In this document: positions 1 through 8,435 of the stretch, piece after piece
Position numbering within the stretch: the first letter of the stretch is position 1
How the letters are laid out: each line of letters starts with the position of its first letter
NCBI GenBank assembly: GCA_050953365.1
Contig: JBMNMN010000003.1
Location: forward strand, 1-64,000
Direction of reading: 5' to 3'
Source: UBA1426 sp050953365
GTDB lineage: Bacteria; Bacillota; Clostridia; Peptostreptococcales; Anaerovoracaceae
Length of the DNA: 64,000 nucleotides
Program-made: the position numbers and the translations under genes
The notes under the pieces: model-generated
What the model was told of the DNA's origin: nothing
Seen by the model: only the letters and a program-made list of their open reading frames with translations
Database searches by the model: none

Positions 1-113
1 ATTACAATGTCCCCCTTTTCTTGAACAATGATTTCCATTCCGGCTAAAGCCGGGGAGCTTTATACAAAGCCTGCCTTAATTTACTTCCGTAAATCGGGCT
101 AGGGCTTCAAAAT

Positions 114-188
114 GGCCCCATGGTCAAGAGGTTAAGACATCGCCCTTTCACGGCGGTAACCCGGGTTCGATTCCCGGTGGGGTCACCA
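114..188 (+). tRNA. tRNA-Glu (anticodon TTC)
   Basis: The sequence folds as a full cloverleaf. The acceptor GGCCCCA pairs with TGGGGTC, the anticodon loop is CTTTCAC (anticodon TTC), the T-arm is CCGGG-TTCGATT-CCCGG, and CCA is encoded. An AT-rich terminator-like stretch follows, then tRNA-Leu about 60 bases downstream. Confidence 0.97.
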
Positions 189-246
189 AATTGAAATTAG
201 CGCCCTCTGCCGAGGGCCAATTTTTTATTCAATGAGAATGATACAT

Positions 247-329
247 GCGCGCGTGGCGGAATTGGCAGACGCACTAGATTTAGGTTCTAGCGGGAGACCG
301 TGGGGGTTCAAGTCCCTCCGTGCGCACCA
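247..329 (+). tRNA. tRNA-Leu (anticodon TAG)
   Basis: This is a class II tRNA with a long variable arm. The acceptor GCGCGCG pairs with CGTGCGC, the anticodon stem is CTAGA/TCTAG with loop TTTAGGT (anticodon TAG), and CCA is encoded. Its terminator hairpin (337-358) was the insertion target of the adjacent IS. Confidence 0.97.
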
Positions 330-336
330 AATTAAA

Positions 337-358
337 AGGATGCCATCTTTGGCATCCT
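337..358. repeat. Left copy of 22-bp target duplication (palindromic terminator)
   Basis: This 22-bp hairpin (AGGATGCCA-TCTT-TGGCATCCT) is the natural terminator stem of tRNA-Leu. The identical 22 bp recurs at 1963-1984 on the far side of the IS. The left copy is preceded by AAA and the right copy is followed by TTT, as expected if one AAAA-hairpin-TTTT terminator was duplicated on insertion. Confidence 0.85.
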
Positions 359-1962
359 CAGACTGTAGACAAAGCGTCTCAGAAAACAAGAACTTCTGAG
401 ACGCTTTTCATTTTCAGAAATCGAATCAAATCCCCGAGGAGATTTAATAAAAAAGAAGTGTCAACAGGGTCTAATAGACCTTTCCTTCTTTTCATCTTGG
501 CTAGTTTCTTAAGATTCATACATGCAAAGGTAAGCCCGACTTTCATCTCCATCAGGGCTTTGCCATTGTACCTGGTGTACCGCATTCCATGAAACTCCTT
601 GGCCGTTCCAAAGATTCGTTCAATGCTCTCTTTGCGTTTCTCATACCATTCCTTCATCCCGACGGTATGTCGAATCTCTTCGCAGATTTCAAGGTACGGT
701 TCCCAAATATGTCTCGTGACTGTTTTTTGGTGGTTTTTACTCTCTGTGCATTGGGATAGATAAGGACAGTTTGCACAAATGGCAGGATTGCTTTTGTATT
801 CTCGGTATCCTTCCCGGTTCGTGGTGGAATAACGAAGGATTTGATGGTTGGGGCACAGATAACAGTCGAAGTATTCATCATAGACGTATTCATATTTCTT
901 GAAGAACCCTTTTTTCGTCATAGGCCTGCGATATGGATAAATCGGCTTGATTCCATTATCGAGTAGTGTCTTGGCAATGGCAGGTGTCTTGTAGCCTGCA
1001 TCCAACACCATTAATGTCGGATCATACTTTTTCAGTCTTTCGTAGATTGCAGAAAAGGTTCTGCTATCATGCTCATTCCCGGGATGAATCGTGTATCCTA
1101 GCACCCAGCCATTCTGATCACAAGCTGTCTGGGTGACATAAGCAAAATCCTTCTTGTGCTCTCCTTTGTGAAACAAACCACTTTCAGGGTCTGAAGTGCT
1201 CTGCTGCACTTCCTTGGTTGGGGGATCCTCGTCATTATCCCGATCCTTAAATGGCTTTTTTCCATGCGCCTGCCTATCCTCATTAATTTCTCTAAGAAGT
1301 TTCGATTCATAATCCATTGCTTGAACCTTTACCATTGTCTTAATGGATTTTTTCTTATTGGCATTTGCCTTGATATGCGTCGCATCCACGAAAATCACAG
1401 AAGGATCGATCATGTCATGCAGAAAGCATTCCTCCAGAATCTTCTCGAAGATTTGCTCAAACAAATCTGTTCCCTTAAAGCGACGGGTGTAGTTCTTTCC
1501 GAAGGTACTGAAGTGAGGTACGGAAGATGTGAGGTCTAACCCTAAAAACCAACGGTAAGCAACATTTACTTCGATTTCCCGAATCGTCTGTCTCATGCTG
1601 GGTATGCCATAGAGATATTGAAGAAGGGGGATTTTGATCAGCATGACAGGATCCAGACTTGGCCTTCCCTGATCTTGGGAATACTTGTCCTGTACGAGTT
1701 CGTAGATAAAGGAAAAATCAATCGCCCTATCAATGTCACGCAGGAGATGATTTTCAGGAACAAGACTGTCTGCTGAAACAAACTGGATCTGATTTCTTTG
1801 ATTTCCGGCATTTTTTATCATCATTCGTCGTCACCTCGCTATGATTTAATTATATCATAAAAATGCCTTTAGATGTTCAAATTCCAATATCTTTGAGGAT
1901 TGTTTACATAAGAAAAGCCGCAGAAGAATCTGTTGTCTTTCTGCGACTTTGTCTACAGTCTG
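359..1962 (-). mobile_element. IS1182-family insertion sequence, 1604 bp
   Basis: The element is bounded by perfect 16-bp inverted repeats, CAGACTGTAGACAAAG at 359-374 and its complement at 1947-1962, and flanked by 22-bp direct repeats. It carries one intact transposase gene on the minus strand. Subterminal hairpins at both ends (GCGTCTCAGAA with T-run at 374-408; CGCAGAA...TTCTGCG near 1919-1945) could block transcription entering from outside. Clean ends and an intact gene suggest a recent insertion. Confidence 0.9.
379..1824 (-). CDS. IS1182-family transposase
   Basis: The 481-residue DDE transposase has the IS1182 layout: an N-terminal DUF772-type domain (about residues 15-110, including GRPSLDPVMLIKI and YLYGIPSMRQ), a catalytic core starting at VFVDATHIKAN (first Asp), a middle Asp in TLMVLDAGYKTP, and a C-terminal zinc-ribbon-like cysteine cluster (CYLCPNH, CANCPYLSQC) followed by RKESIERIFGTAKEFHG with the final Glu. 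The start is the first ATG of ATGATG, with AGGTG about 10 bases upstream and a TATAAT -10 box inside the right end of the element. Length and motifs are complete, so it is probably functional. Confidence 0.92.
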   Translation of the reverse strand: MMIKNAGNQRNQIQFVSADSLVPENHLLRDIDRAIDFSFIYELVQDKYSQDQGRPSLDPVMLIKIPLLQYLYGIPSMRQTIREIEVNVAYRWFLGLDLTSSVPHFSTFGKNYTRRFKGTDLFEQIFEKILEECFLHDMIDPSVIFVDATHIKANANKKKSIKTMVKVQAMDYESKLLREINEDRQAHGKKPFKDRDNDEDPPTKEVQQSTSDPESGLFHKGEHKKDFAYVTQTACDQNGWVLGYTIHPGNEHDSRTFSAIYERLKKYDPTLMVLDAGYKTPAIAKTLLDNGIKPIYPYRRPMTKKGFFKKYEYVYDEYFDCYLCPNHQILRYSTTNREGYREYKSNPAICANCPYLSQCTESKNHQKTVTRHIWEPYLEICEEIRHTVGMKEWYEKRKESIERIFGTAKEFHGMRYTRYNGKALMEMKVGLTFACMNLKKLAKMKRRKGLLDPVDTSFLLNLLGDLIRFLKMKSVSEVLVF

Positions 1963-1984
1963 AGGATGCCATCTTTGGCATCCT
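1963..1984. repeat. Right copy of 22-bp target duplication
   Basis: Identical to 337-358. It restores a complete tRNA terminator hairpin, followed by TTTTAATTT, on the right side of the IS. Confidence 0.85.
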
Positions 1985-2030
1985 TTTAATTTGTCAATAT
2001 CGATGTGAAGGACTTGAACCTACTACTGCA

Positions 2031-2052
2031 GCAAGTCCCGACCTGCGCACCA
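2031..2052 (+). other. tRNA 3'-end-like fragment
   Basis: The 21 bases ending in TGCGCACCA match the last 21 bases of tRNA-Leu (309-329) at 18 positions. No other tRNA arms are present on this strand. On the opposite strand just upstream (about 2005-2025) lies a second T-arm-like piece (GGTTCAAGTCC). They look like decayed tRNA-end fragments, perhaps old attachment-site or recombination scars. Confidence 0.35.
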
Positions 2053-2054
2053 CG

Positions 2055-2087
2055 TCGGAGCAAGGTCGCTTTGCTCCGATTTTTTTA
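2055..2087 (+). terminator. Rho-independent terminator
   Basis: Stem TCGGAGCAA / TTGCTCCGA with a short loop is followed by a run of eight T. It lies after the tRNA region and before the chemoreceptor gene. Confidence 0.7.
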
Positions 2088-2252
2088 TACAAAAAATCAG
2101 TCGCGCTTTTCGATCCCGAGGTTTTAAACCACAAGATAAGGGTATTTATACGACATTTATATACCTATTCGTCGAATACGGTAAAGAATTCCCTCATTAT
2201 GTCGATATAATACCATAAGGCAGTCATAAGGCAAGTTAAAGGAGGTTATTCA

Positions 2253-5117
2253 GTGAAGAAAAAGGCAGCCGGTATGTTTACAAAGGTAACGATAGGCCGT
2301 AAATTGGCATTAGTAATATCAGGCTTATTAGCAGTTCTTCTGATCGGAATAGGAGCTTTTTCTCTCAACATCGCATCGAAATCATTATACGAAAGCATCA
2401 ATAATAGACTTATGGACAAAGCTCAGGACGCCGCTTCCATCATGGAAGTGGAAGTTGATAGCATCCTGGCTCTTGTTGGCAGCATCGCAAGCCTTCTGGA
2501 AGATAATCCTGCGGATTTGGAGACGCAGCAAAGAGTACTTCAAGAGAGCATAAAGCATTATCCCGTTATTGAAATGTTAGGAATCGCCGATACGGAGGGC
2601 AATTATGTAGATCTGGAAGGAGCCTACGCTGATATATCCGACAGGGAGTACTTTAAGAAAGCTTTGAATGGCGAAAGAAACATATCGGATCCTTTAATTA
2701 GCAGGACCAGCGGTGAAAAAGTCACCGTAATAGCAATTCCCATAAGACACACTGAAAATACCATAGATCAGGTCCTCGTAACTATAGTAGGCGGAGATCT
2801 GATTAGTGAGTACGCCAAGCAGATCAAAGTTGGAGAGACTGGGTACTCTTATGTATTAAACGGAAAAGGTGAAATCATTGCCCATACGGGAGACGAACTC
2901 ATAGTGAATAGTATCGAAGGAGAAGGTTCAGATTCCGCATCCTCCGCCACCACTTCCGCCACTGTGGAGGCCGGAGATTCAGCGAATGAATTTTCCGATA
3001 CGGCTACGGAAGCCACAACCTCCGCTACTGCCGCCTCAGTAGATTCGAATATTGGGGAGACGGATGGGACAACTTCCGCCACCGGATCATCGTCAGGCTC
3101 CGGCCAATCGGCAAGCGACGATGAACTTGAATTCTTTACACCTTATATAGAAAAGATGAAGCAAAGAGAATCGGGCGTCGGTACATATGTCTATCAAGGT
3201 GACGAAAAAATGATGGCTTATGCGCCGGTAGCCAATACGGAATGGTCCGTAGTTGTTACCATTTCGGAGAAGGAAGTAGGAACGCCGATTCGCACCCTCC
3301 GCACCATTATTCTTGTTATCGTGGTTCTGGCGCTGTTTGTAGGAATTGTGGTGGTATCCTTGATTGCCGGCAGAATGATAAAGAGGCCCATAAACCATCT
3401 GATGAAGGCGGCGGAAGAGTTGGCCATCGGAAATGTTGACGTATCTGTGGATATCAAGTCGAAGGATGAGTTGGGCGCTCTCGGTAAAGCCCTTACCGGT
3501 ATCATTCATGCGACAAAACAACAGGCTCTTATAGGCGAAAGGATTGCCGACGGCGATTTGTCGGTAGAAGTAGTTCCGAGAAGCGATAAGGATATTATGG
3601 GAATCAGCATGCGGAATATCTCGGACACCTTGAAGGATCTTATCCGCGAGAATTTGGAACTGTCTAAGGCTGCCGTGGAAGGCAGGCTGAATACCAGAGG
3701 AAATGCTGAAAAATTCAACGGCGGTTTCAGGGAGATCGTTCAAGGTGTCAATGACACGCTGGATGCGGTAGTGGCGCCTTTAAGCGCGGCGTCCCAGCAA
3801 CTTGAAAAAATATCAAACGGAGATTTATCCATGCCGCTGGATGAAAGCCTGTATCGCGGCGACTTTAAGACCATTGTTGCAAATCTGAACCGGGTGAGAA
3901 ACTCCCTTTATAATCTGCAGGAAGATTCCTTGATGCTTGTACAGGCAGCCATTGCAGGAAATTTGTCCGCAAGAGCGGATGGTAACAGGCATATGGGAGG
4001 ATACAGAGACATCATCGAAGGTTTCAACAAGACTTTGGACGCAATGACAACGCCGATTCGTGAGGCATCCCATGTCCTGGAGGAGATGTCTAAGGGGAAC
4101 CTGGATGTTATGGTTGAGGGAGAGTATAACGGAGACCATGCAGTGATCAAGAATGCTCTGAATCATACTCTCAGTTCCATACGCGGTTATATCGTGGAAA
4201 TCTCCCAGATTCTCCATGAAGTCTCACTTGGCAATCTGGACGTGAATATTGACAGAGAATACATGGGAGAATTTGAGAAGATCCGAACCTCATTAAATCA
4301 TTCCATTGATGCATTCAATGACATGTTTATAAAGATCAATCAGGCTGCGGAGCAGGTTGCAGCCGGCTCGAGACAGGCCTCCGAGGGAAGCCAGCTCTTG
4401 TCACAGGGCGCCACAGAGCAGGCGGGTGCCATTGAGGAGCTGACCGCTTCCATCAATGAAATCGCGCTGCAAACGAAAAGCAATGCGGAGCGGGCGGCTT
4501 TGGCCAGCGAGCTTGCAGACACCGCGCAAGGCAATGCGATTGAAGGTAACTCTCATATGCAAGAAATGCTCAAGTCCATGGAGGAAATCAACGAGGCATC
4601 CGAAAATATCTCTAAGATTATTAGGGTAATCCATGAGATTGCTCACCAGACTAACATTTTGGCTTTGAACGCAGCCATCGAATCCGCCAGAGCAGGAAAG
4701 TACGGTCAAGGATTTGCCGTTGTTGCCAATGAAGTTCGGAGTCTTGCCGCAAGAAGCGCGGCTGCAGCGAAAGAGACCGAAGCGCTGATTCAAAGTTCTA
4801 TCAGCAAGGTCCACGACGGAATGGCAATTGCCGATAATTCCGCTCAATCACTGCACGGGATCGTGGAAGGAGCAAAACAGGTAGCCGACCTTATCAATGA
4901 AATTGCAGAGGCTTCCAAAGAGCAGGCCGCCGGAATAGCTCAAATCAACAGAGGCATTGAGCAGGTTTCTCACGTGGTCCAGTCAAATTCCGCTACGGCG
5001 GAGGAAAGCGCGGCCATCAGCGAAGAGATGCATGCTCAGGCCGAGTTGCTCAAAAACATGGTGGATGCCTTCCAGATTCGAGACAGTATATATCCTGTCA
5101 AATACCTTACAGAATAA
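2253..5117 (+). CDS. Methyl-accepting chemotaxis protein (dCache, multi-HAMP)
   Basis: A 954-residue membrane chemoreceptor. The N-terminal transmembrane helix (about 18-40) is followed by an extracytoplasmic Cache-type sensor, including the typical DISDREYFKKALNG and TGYSYVLNGKGEIIAHT segments. A Ser/Thr/Ala-rich low-complexity insert (224-290) interrupts the sensor. The second membrane helix is about 351-373, then HAMP (374-425), then a run of HAMP-like helical repeats (about 430-685, each with a GNLDV or GDLS motif). The signalling hairpin carries the conserved tip EIAHQTNILALNAAIESARAG near 795-815. The start is GTG with AAGGAGG eight bases upstream. It would signal through CheW/CheA, but no che gene is nearby, so it is an orphan receptor here. 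The ligand is unknown. Confidence 0.93.
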   Translation: MKKKAAGMFTKVTIGRKLALVISGLLAVLLIGIGAFSLNIASKSLYESINNRLMDKAQDAASIMEVEVDSILALVGSIASLLEDNPADLETQQRVLQESIKHYPVIEMLGIADTEGNYVDLEGAYADISDREYFKKALNGERNISDPLISRTSGEKVTVIAIPIRHTENTIDQVLVTIVGGDLISEYAKQIKVGETGYSYVLNGKGEIIAHTGDELIVNSIEGEGSDSASSATTSATVEAGDSANEFSDTATEATTSATAASVDSNIGETDGTTSATGSSSGSGQSASDDELEFFTPYIEKMKQRESGVGTYVYQGDEKMMAYAPVANTEWSVVVTISEKEVGTPIRTLRTIILVIVVLALFVGIVVVSLIAGRMIKRPINHLMKAAEELAIGNVDVSVDIKSKDELGALGKALTGIIHATKQQALIGERIADGDLSVEVVPRSDKDIMGISMRNISDTLKDLIRENLELSKAAVEGRLNTRGNAEKFNGGFREIVQGVNDTLDAVVAPLSAASQQLEKISNGDLSMPLDESLYRGDFKTIVANLNRVRNSLYNLQEDSLMLVQAAIAGNLSARADGNRHMGGYRDIIEGFNKTLDAMTTPIREASHVLEEMSKGNLDVMVEGEYNGDHAVIKNALNHTLSSIRGYIVEISQILHEVSLGNLDVNIDREYMGEFEKIRTSLNHSIDAFNDMFIKINQAAEQVAAGSRQASEGSQLLSQGATEQAGAIEELTASINEIALQTKSNAERAALASELADTAQGNAIEGNSHMQEMLKSMEEINEASENISKIIRVIHEIAHQTNILALNAAIESARAGKYGQGFAVVANEVRSLAARSAAAAKETEALIQSSISKVHDGMAIADNSAQSLHGIVEGAKQVADLINEIAEASKEQAAGIAQINRGIEQVSHVVQSNSATAEESAAISEEMHAQAELLKNMVDAFQIRDSIYPVKYLTE

Positions 5118-5123
5118 CAGCAG

Positions 5124-5152
5124 ACCCGGGCGCAGGCCCGGGTTTATTTTTT
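5124..5152 (+). terminator. Rho-independent terminator after chemoreceptor
   Basis: Stem ACCCGGG-CGCAGG-CCCGGGT is followed by TTATTTTTT, seven bases after the chemoreceptor stop codon. Confidence 0.85.
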
Positions 5153-5273
5153 CGGCGGGGGCGCCAAATGATAATAAGCGCTCGATATAAAGAATGGCTT
5201 TCCACAAAATCGCATAGCTTTGAGGACCTTTCGAGAGAATAAAATAAAATAGTATCGGTTAATAATGATTTAC

Positions 5274-5304
5274 TAGTTGACTAATGGACGAGTTGTGATA
5301 TAGT
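5274..5304 (+). promoter_or_regulatory. Promoter of sugar-acid cluster with overlapping palindrome
   Basis: A -35 box TTGACT (5277-5282) and -10 box TATAGT (5299-5304) are separated by 16 bases. The -35 box is embedded in the palindrome TAGT-TG-ACTA (5274-5283), a plausible operator for the cluster's GntR/FCD regulator at 12233. That assignment is inference. Confidence 0.55.
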
Positions 5305-5358
5305 TAAGATAAAGCTGTCTCGTTGTTTGTTAATTGTAAATGGAGGAGGAACAAAATA

Positions 5359-6387
5359 ATGAAAAAGCTATTGGCCGTATTGTTAATTCTGGCAATGGTG
5401 CTTTCCTTGGCTGCATGCGGGGGCGGTTCGAGTGAGGATCCTGTCACGGAAGGCGGAGATTGGGAAGGCACTCTCAGAATCGGCGACAACTGGGGCGCAA
5501 GCCATCCCATGGCGGCAGCCCTGGACAACGTATTTAAGAAAGAAATTGAAGAGAAGACCGGCGGCAAAATTAAAGTCGACGTAAAGCATGATGGTCTTTT
5601 CGGTAATGAGGCGGACCTCTGGACCGGTGTACGTGACGGTTCCATCCAGGCTGCTGTTGTCGGTACTCCTATGAACCAGGAATTCAGCATGATGCTCATT
5701 TCCGACTGGCCATTCCTATATCGCGATCTAGAACACGCAAGAAAGGTATGGACCGAATCCGACGTAGCAGGTTATGTAAACGAAGAGTTTCATAAGAAGT
5801 TCCCCGAGGTTCAAATTATAGGTTGGGGACCCAACTCCGCTCGTACATTCACATCCAACAAGAAGTTGACATCGGTTGAAGATTTCAAGGGGCAACTCTT
5901 CCGTATGCCCGGCAATCCGATTCACGAGGGTATCGTTGAGCATTTAGGCGCTTCTCATACCGTCATCGCGCTTGGCGAACTTTACACAGCCCTTGAAACC
6001 GGTACGGTTGACGGCCAGGATAACGGCATGGTAACTGTAATCGCGCAGAACTTTGATAAAGTTCAAAAGTATCTCTATGAGACTAACCACATCATCGCTA
6101 CTCTGGAAATCATCGTTAACCAGGAGTTCATGGACAATTTGAGCGAAAGTCAGCGCGAGATCGTTAGGGCAGCAGGCGAGGCTGCTGCAAAGCAAGCGTG
6201 GGCCGATTATATCGCCAGCGTTGATGAGGACCGTGAGACGCTAAAAGCCGCAGGTATGACCGTAACTCCCTGCACTCCTGAAGATCAGGCAATAATCATC
6301 GAGAAAATTCAACCGCTTATCGATAAATTATATTCCGAGAACAGCTGGGCTCAAGACTTGACAGAAAGAGTTAGAAACGTTCAGTAG
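5359..6387 (+). CDS. dctP: TRAP transporter solute-binding lipoprotein (DctP family)
   Basis: A 342-residue extracytoplasmic binding protein of the TRAP family. It has a lipoprotein signal peptide with lipobox LAAC (lipidated Cys20), then a DctP fold with the conserved RMPGNPIH segment (the ligand-carboxylate arginine) and ELYTALETGTVDGQDNG. The reading frame opens 36 bases earlier, but ATG at 5359 is preferred because it gives the signal peptide and follows GGAGGA. It delivers an organic/sugar acid to DctQM encoded directly downstream. The neighbouring catabolic genes suggest a hexonate or hexuronate ligand. Confidence 0.93.
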   Translation: MKKLLAVLLILAMVLSLAACGGGSSEDPVTEGGDWEGTLRIGDNWGASHPMAAALDNVFKKEIEEKTGGKIKVDVKHDGLFGNEADLWTGVRDGSIQAAVVGTPMNQEFSMMLISDWPFLYRDLEHARKVWTESDVAGYVNEEFHKKFPEVQIIGWGPNSARTFTSNKKLTSVEDFKGQLFRMPGNPIHEGIVEHLGASHTVIALGELYTALETGTVDGQDNGMVTVIAQNFDKVQKYLYETNHIIATLEIIVNQEFMDNLSESQREIVRAAGEAAAKQAWADYIASVDEDRETLKAAGMTVTPCTPEDQAIIIEKIQPLIDKLYSENSWAQDLTERVRNVQ

Positions 6388-6400
6388 GATAGTTGAGAGA

Positions 6401-6424
6401 ACTGCGCCCCGTAAGGGGCGCAGT
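6401..6424 (+). promoter_or_regulatory. Intercistronic stem-loop between dctP and dctQ
   Basis: Perfect 10-bp stem ACTGCGCCCC / GGGGCGCAGT with a GTAA loop and no T-run. Such hairpins often stabilise the upstream message so that the binding protein is made in excess over the membrane subunits; that role is inferred. Confidence 0.55.
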
Positions 6425-6515
6425 CAATCCTTATGATGGATTTGAGGCGCTGATTTTGCGCTGCATATCTACCCGTAGGGGGGGTAGTGCTAACTTCAAA
6501 AAGGGAGGATCAAAC

Positions 6516-7118
6516 ATGTCTAGAGATTTGGAAAAATCCAATAATCTCGGCAGATTAATCGAAATTACCTTCAAGGCATTAGAAATTATTATTTCTGTGG
6601 GATTGTTGATTATGATAATCACCTGTTTCGCAAACGTGCTTATTCGATATACCAACTATATACCCGGCTGGAGCGAGACAACTCTAGGGAATGTATTGAT
6701 GAAGCTGACGGGTAAAAATGCCGAAATTGCAAGAATCGGTTTTATCTATTTGGTATATCTCGGCTCGATTATTGCGGCTCGCGATAATAAGCACCTTATG
6801 ATAGATACACTGATTATGAAAGTTCCGCCGATGGCGCAAAAGATTATATATGTTGTAATACAGCTCATTATTATGGCGCTCATGGGCATTCTTGCAGCCG
6901 GCGCATGGAGCATTGCAACGAAGAATATTAACGACTTCTGGGTAGCTACGCAATTTCCGGTATTTCTGATCCACATTATGGGCGTAGTGCTGGGGATCGC
7001 TCTTATAATGATTTCCATCGCAAACCTGTTTCGTCTGTTTGTATATAACGAATCTGTAGTCAAATTATTTACGGGCACTGAATCCGGAGAAGAGTGGGAG
7101 GGGGTGAATGAAGGATGA
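6516..7118 (+). CDS. dctQ: TRAP transporter small permease (DctQ family)
   Basis: A 200-residue membrane protein with four predicted helices (about residues 18-40, 60-85, 98-120 and 140-165), the standard DctQ layout. It partners the DctM subunit in sodium-driven uptake. The start ATG follows AGGGAGGA; the reading frame extends upstream into the intergenic hairpin region but has no ribosome site there. Its stop codon overlaps the dctM start (ATGA), so the two are translationally coupled. Confidence 0.88.
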   Translation: MSRDLEKSNNLGRLIEITFKALEIIISVGLLIMIITCFANVLIRYTNYIPGWSETTLGNVLMKLTGKNAEIARIGFIYLVYLGSIIAARDNKHLMIDTLIMKVPPMAQKIIYVVIQLIIMALMGILAAGAWSIATKNINDFWVATQFPVFLIHIMGVVLGIALIMISIANLFRLFVYNESVVKLFTGTESGEEWEGVNEG

Positions 7119-8434
7119 TTATAGCTATTTTCATTGTATCCATGCTGGTTGGCTTAGCTATAGGATTACCCATTGCCATTGCCCTGATTTTCTGCAGCGT
7201 CGCAACGGCGCTGTTCATGGGGGGAGCCGATGCGAATCCGGCAATTATCGCCCGTTGGCTCATGAACGGTGTAGACCAACAAACCATGATGGCCCTTCCC
7301 TTCTTTATCATGGCCGGCGAAATAATGAATCGCGGTGGCCTGACGAAACGTATCATTGCTTTGGCTAACGTTTTCGTCGGACGGGTACGGGGCGGTTTGG
7401 GTTACGTTACAATCCTCGCATGTTTGATGTTTGCATCCATGGTAGGATCTGCAGTTGCCGCATGCGCTGCCCTGGGATCGATACTTATTCCTATGATGGC
7501 GGATTCCGGCTACAGTCGTCCCCGTTCGGCCGCACTGGTGGCTTCATCGAATTTGGTTGCGCCTATTATGCCGCCGTCGGTGCCGTTGATTGTGTTTGGT
7601 ATTGCTTGCGCCAACTCTGGACTGTTTAAAAACAATCCGGTTTCCATTAAATCGCTGTTCATGGGCGGTATTGCGCCGGCAATTTACCTGACATTAGTAA
7701 CGGCTGTTGTGTGGTTTATAGTTTCACGAAAAGAGCACAATGTGAATTATGATGTACCGCGTCATACATTTAAAGAAGTAGTAAATATAATAGGATCCAG
7801 TATATGGGCTTTGATGCTGCCTGTAATCATTCTGGTGGGGTTGCGCGCGGGTCTGGTAACGGCCACAGAAGCCGGAGTGGTAGCCTGCGTTTACGCACTG
7901 ATCATCGGGCTGTTCGTCTACCGAGAGTTGAAGATCAAGGATTTAATAGAAGCCTTGGTCTCCTCTGCAAAGATGAGCGCTGTGATTATGTTTCTTGCCG
8001 CCGCCGCCGGTGTGGCTGCATATTACATGATGATTTCCGGAATACCGGAAATGCTTACATCCAACCTCCACGTGCTGGTAGAAAACCCGACCCTACTCAT
8101 GGTTGTAATGATGTTGGTGGTACTTGTGGTCGGACTGGCAATGGACGTTATCCCCAGCATCCTGATTTTGACTCCCATTATGCTTCCTTTAGTCGATGCG
8201 GCAGGGATAAATCCCATCTATTTCGGGGAAGTGTTTGTTATGATGAACGTACTTGGACTTACCAGCCCGCCCGTGGGACCGATCCTAAACGTGGCATGCG
8301 CCACCGGAAAGATAAAAATGGATCAGATCATCGGCCCAACCATGCCGTACTTTATAGCCCAGACGGCGCTGTGTTTCCTGCTGGCTATATTCCCGCCGCT
8401 GATAGAAGTGCCATTAATGTGGCTTGGAGGTTAA
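7115..8434 (+). CDS. dctM: TRAP transporter large permease (DctM family)
   Basis: A 439-residue polytopic membrane protein of the DctM family, the transport channel of the TRAP system. About a dozen hydrophobic helices are visible. Conserved family segments include GLPIAIAL near the N-terminus, LVAPIMPPSVPLIVFG, TATEAGVVACVYAL and MDVIPSILILTPIMLPLV. It overlaps dctQ by four bases and is followed one base later by the dehydrogenase gene, so transport and catabolism are on one transcript. Confidence 0.93.
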   Translation: MIIAIFIVSMLVGLAIGLPIAIALIFCSVATALFMGGADANPAIIARWLMNGVDQQTMMALPFFIMAGEIMNRGGLTKRIIALANVFVGRVRGGLGYVTILACLMFASMVGSAVAACAALGSILIPMMADSGYSRPRSAALVASSNLVAPIMPPSVPLIVFGIACANSGLFKNNPVSIKSLFMGGIAPAIYLTLVTAVVWFIVSRKEHNVNYDVPRHTFKEVVNIIGSSIWALMLPVIILVGLRAGLVTATEAGVVACVYALIIGLFVYRELKIKDLIEALVSSAKMSAVIMFLAAAAGVAAYYMMISGIPEMLTSNLHVLVENPTLLMVVMMLVVLVVGLAMDVIPSILILTPIMLPLVDAAGINPIYFGEVFVMMNVLGLTSPPVGPILNVACATGKIKMDQIIGPTMPYFIAQTALCFLLAIFPPLIEVPLMWLGG

Positions 8435-8435
8435 C

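Noticed and set aside
1863..2210. 115-residue ORF after the IS
   Set aside because: It spans the IS end, the terminator hairpins and tRNA-like scraps, with no ribosome site.
3093..3743. Long antisense ORFs inside the chemoreceptor and other genes
   Set aside because: They are frame shadows of strong coding genes, without start signals or recognisable domains.
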